Below are positions 62,245 through 64,000 of a DNA stretch of 64,000 bases, piece by piece. The stretch covers positions 186,001 to 250,000 of the forward strand of contig NZ_JBBVGR010000008.1 in the NCBI RefSeq assembly GCF_038148855.1. Direction: 5' to 3'. The first letter of the stretch is position 1, and each line of letters opens with the position of its first letter. A program made the position numbers and the translations under genes. The notes beneath the pieces are model-generated. The model made no database searches. It was not told the DNA's origin and was given only the letters and a program-made list of their open reading frames with translations. This stretch comes from Phycobacter sedimenti. GTDB taxonomy: Bacteria > Pseudomonadota > Alphaproteobacteria > Rhodobacterales > Rhodobacteraceae.

Positions 62245-62907
62245 CTAAGTCATCTCGGCGCTGATATCCTCTTCGAGCAGGGCCAAAGCCGCTGCATCAT
62301 CCCTGGCTATGACCGCGTCTTTCAAAGCATCGCGCCGCCTGCCGCGCTTGGCAAAATCGATCCGCCCTTCACGCAAGAGGGTCAGGCGGAACCGGCGTGA
62401 CTGATCGAAGTAGCGACCAATGGTGTCGAGCATGCGCGGGCTGTTGCAGGCGCCCAGAAGTGCGAAGGAAAAGGCGCGGCAGGTCTCGTCCCATTCAAGG
62501 GCGGTCACATCGTCAGGGTTGCTTTGAACCGCGTGATCGGCCCGGTTCAGCCGGTGTGCGGCGGCAATCACCGAGGCCTCCCAGTCGACCCCGCCATTTT
62601 GCAGCGCACGCGACAGGGCCAGCCCTTCGAGGCTGAGGCGCATCAGCAGAATGTCATTGCGGTCCTGATCGGTGGCCGAGGTAACGCGAAATCCGCGCTG
62701 GGCTGTTGCCTCGACCATGCCTTCCACGGTGAGCATCCGAAGTGTTTCGCGCATGGAGTGGTTCGACCCGCCGTAGCGTTGCCGCAACTGCTCGATCTTG
62801 AGTTTCTGATCCGGGGCCAGAACACCAAAAGAGATGTCGCGACGCAGGGCGGACGCCAGCATTTCGACGACCGTGTCGTCTTCGCGATGTTTTCCCCCAA
62901 AAATCAA
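62245..62907 (-). CDS. GntR-family regulator with FCD domain
   Basis: The protein is 220 residues. The N-terminal winged helix (~10-75) shows SALRRDISFGVLAPDQKLKIEQL and NHSMRETLRMLTVEGMVEAT. The C-terminal FCD domain (~85-215) includes RLSLEGLALSRAL, and a DETCRAFSFALLGACNSPRML metal-site region. It should sense a carboxylate-type ligand. The start is TTG at 62907; a clear ATG is lacking before the helix. It lies 50 bases upstream of the ABC importer genes on the same strand and probably controls them. Confidence 0.88.
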   Translation of the reverse strand: MIFGGKHREDDTVVEMLASALRRDISFGVLAPDQKLKIEQLRQRYGGSNHSMRETLRMLTVEGMVEATAQRGFRVTSATDQDRNDILLMRLSLEGLALSRALQNGGVDWEASVIAAAHRLNRADHAVQSNPDDVTALEWDETCRAFSFALLGACNSPRMLDTIGRYFDQSRRFRLTLLREGRIDFAKRGRRRDALKDAVIARDDAAALALLEEDISAEMT

Positions 62908-62923
62908 AATCGTCCACCAGTCT

Positions 62924-62944
62924 GCAAAACGTTGGAGATTTTGC
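62924..62944. promoter_or_regulatory. Inverted repeat GCAAAA-N9-TTTTGC, possible GntR operator
   Basis: Perfect six-base arms separated by nine bases lie 17 bases upstream of the GntR start, a place where such regulators often bind to control their own operon. No second copy was found. Confidence 0.35.
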
Positions 62945-63064
62945 TAGGTGCTGGAGGATCGGGAGTCAAGCGCTGCAGGTCGCCGCACTGCGGCGTAAAT
63001 TCCGGTCAGCCTGTGGTTCCCTAGGGGTGCGAATTGCCCTAGCGTTTTGTGAAGGGAGGGCAGC

Positions 63065-64000
63065 ATGGCCAAGACCGATCTGCACATTGCCCGCGTGGTA
63101 GAAACCGCAAGCGATCCAGGCGCTGCGGCGCGCTCGCGGCTGGCGGCCTCGTGGCGGCGCTCGCTGGATCATCATGGGCTGGATCCTGGCCAGCGCGGCG
63201 ACGTGCAGCGCATCACGGACACCGAACTGGCGCACCGGCGGGAAAAGGCCGAAGCCATGCACCGGATTTCGATGCCCAAGCTCGACAGCCTCTACCAGCT
63301 TGTCGGCAGTTCAGGCTGCGGCGTGCTGCTGACCGATGCTGACGGGGTGGTGCTGGATCTGCGTGCCGCCGATGGGGATCGCGCCGTGTTCGAGACATGG
63401 GGGCTGACGCCGGGATCCGATTGGTCCGAAGCCTCGGAAGGCACCAATGGGATTGGCACGTGTATCGCCGAAAGCCGCCGGGTGATCATTCATCGCGACG
63501 AGCATTTCCACGCCCGCAACACCGGCATGAGCTGCATGGATGCGCCGATCTTTGGCCCCGAAGGAGAGTTGATCGGAGCGCTGGATGTCTCTTCGGCGCG
63601 GGCGGATCAGACCGAGGCCTTTAACCGGCTGATCGCGGCGCAGGTGGCCCAGACCGCGCGCCAAATCGAGGTCGACACCTTCCGCGCCGCCTTTCCCAAG
63701 GCCCGGATCATTGTGGCCGACAATGACGACAGCGACGCGGCCATGCTGCTGGCGGTCGACGGCGATGACCTGCTGTTGGGGGCAACACGCGGCGCCCGGC
63801 GGGCCTTTGGCCTCAGCGCCTCGGGGCCGATCCGGTCCACGCCTGCGTCTGACCTTTTTGGCCGCGAGGCGGGGCCGACCGGCTTTGAAAAGGCCGAGCG
63901 TGCGGCGGTGGTGCGGGCGCTGTCACGGGCGGATGGCAATGTCTCAGAGGCAGCCCGCGCCCTCGGGATTGGCCGCGCGACCCTCTATCGGCGCATGAAA
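63065..64000 (+). CDS. GAF-Fis transcriptional regulator, AcoR-like, 3' end cut by window
   Basis: At least 312 codons with no stop before the window end. The N-terminus (ARSRLAASWRRSLDHHGLDP) is typical of AcoR-type regulators. A GAF domain follows (~75-195, TDADGVVLDLRAADGDRAVF, then GTNGIGTCIAESRRVIIHRD). A Fis-type helix-turn-helix closes it (~275-312, NVSEAARALGIGRATLYRRMK). The central sigma-54 AAA domain found in AcoR is absent, so it is not a standard enhancer-binding protein. It has GGGAGGG upstream of the ATG. Only a few residues are missing. It is divergent from the GntR-ABC operon. Confidence 0.88.
   Translation, partial: MAKTDLHIARVVETASDPGAAARSRLAASWRRSLDHHGLDPGQRGDVQRITDTELAHRREKAEAMHRISMPKLDSLYQLVGSSGCGVLLTDADGVVLDLRAADGDRAVFETWGLTPGSDWSEASEGTNGIGTCIAESRRVIIHRDEHFHARNTGMSCMDAPIFGPEGELIGALDVSSARADQTEAFNRLIAAQVAQTARQIEVDTFRAAFPKARIIVADNDDSDAAMLLAVDGDDLLLGATRGARRAFGLSASGPIRSTPASDLFGREAGPTGFEKAERAAVVRALSRADGNVSEAARALGIGRATLYRRMK

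Overview
The window looks like a chromosomal segment of a Roseobacter-group alphaproteobacterium (Rhodobacteraceae). The evidence is high GC and dense coding, a CcrM-type GANTC adenine methyltransferase, an ECF biotin transporter (bioMNY), a VPxPA-CTERM sorted protein, a NavBac-type sodium channel, alphaproteobacterial TTG/GTG starts, and many small secreted or lipoprotein genes. No CRISPR array, phage module or intact insertion sequence was seen.

Layout. 1-9.1 kb is a signalling-rich stretch. It holds a cyclase with an N-terminal DUF427 domain next to a membrane-anchored winged-helix protein, rnhB, ccrM with two GANTC sites in its promoter, a membrane-bound class III cyclase, and a soluble globin-coupled chemotaxis receptor. 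9.4-10.9 kb has tRNA-Thr(CGT) followed by an AT-rich stretch, a small winged-helix protein and an orphan membrane protein. 11-18.5 kb (minus strand) carries a DEAD-box helicase, an IS5-like transposase remnant, a molybdopterin oxidoreductase, a VPxPA-CTERM protein and ahcY. 19.4-26.1 kb holds a single-domain response regulator, bioMNY, a periplasmic-binding-protein/GGDEF-EAL pair and an exported MsrA. 26.2-38 kb is mostly housekeeping: class IV aminotransferase plus sulfotransferase-like protein, argG, ilvA, an HPt/response-regulator-phosphatase pair, hslO, two Nudix enzymes and a CCA-adding enzyme.

38-46.4 kb starts with a likely attenuator (a tiny aromatic-rich leader ORF and a terminator hairpin) ahead of two overlapping ABC exporter half-transporters. 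It continues with an rRNA methyltransferase, the NavBac channel, two L,D-transpeptidases and a CAP-domain lipoprotein. 46.4-53.6 kb has a 1000-residue kinase/M23 peptidase/class III aminotransferase fusion, an AT-rich pair of orphan genes, hemH, a methyltransferase and comF. 53.8-58.2 kb holds a frameshifted small exported gene and then the complete Anbu operon (ATP-grasp, alpha-E, transglutaminase, Anbu), a proteasome-related system with unknown substrate. 58.4-64 kb has an aldo/keto reductase, a GntR-controlled NitT/TauT-type ABC importer and a GAF-Fis regulator cut by the window end.

The least-explained items are the attenuator-like leader at 38.0-38.2 kb, the triple fusion at 46.4-49.4 kb with a GGATCCAAT motif shared with the other aminotransferase gene, the Anbu operon, the DUF427-cyclase module, and several strong palindromes in gene-free DNA.
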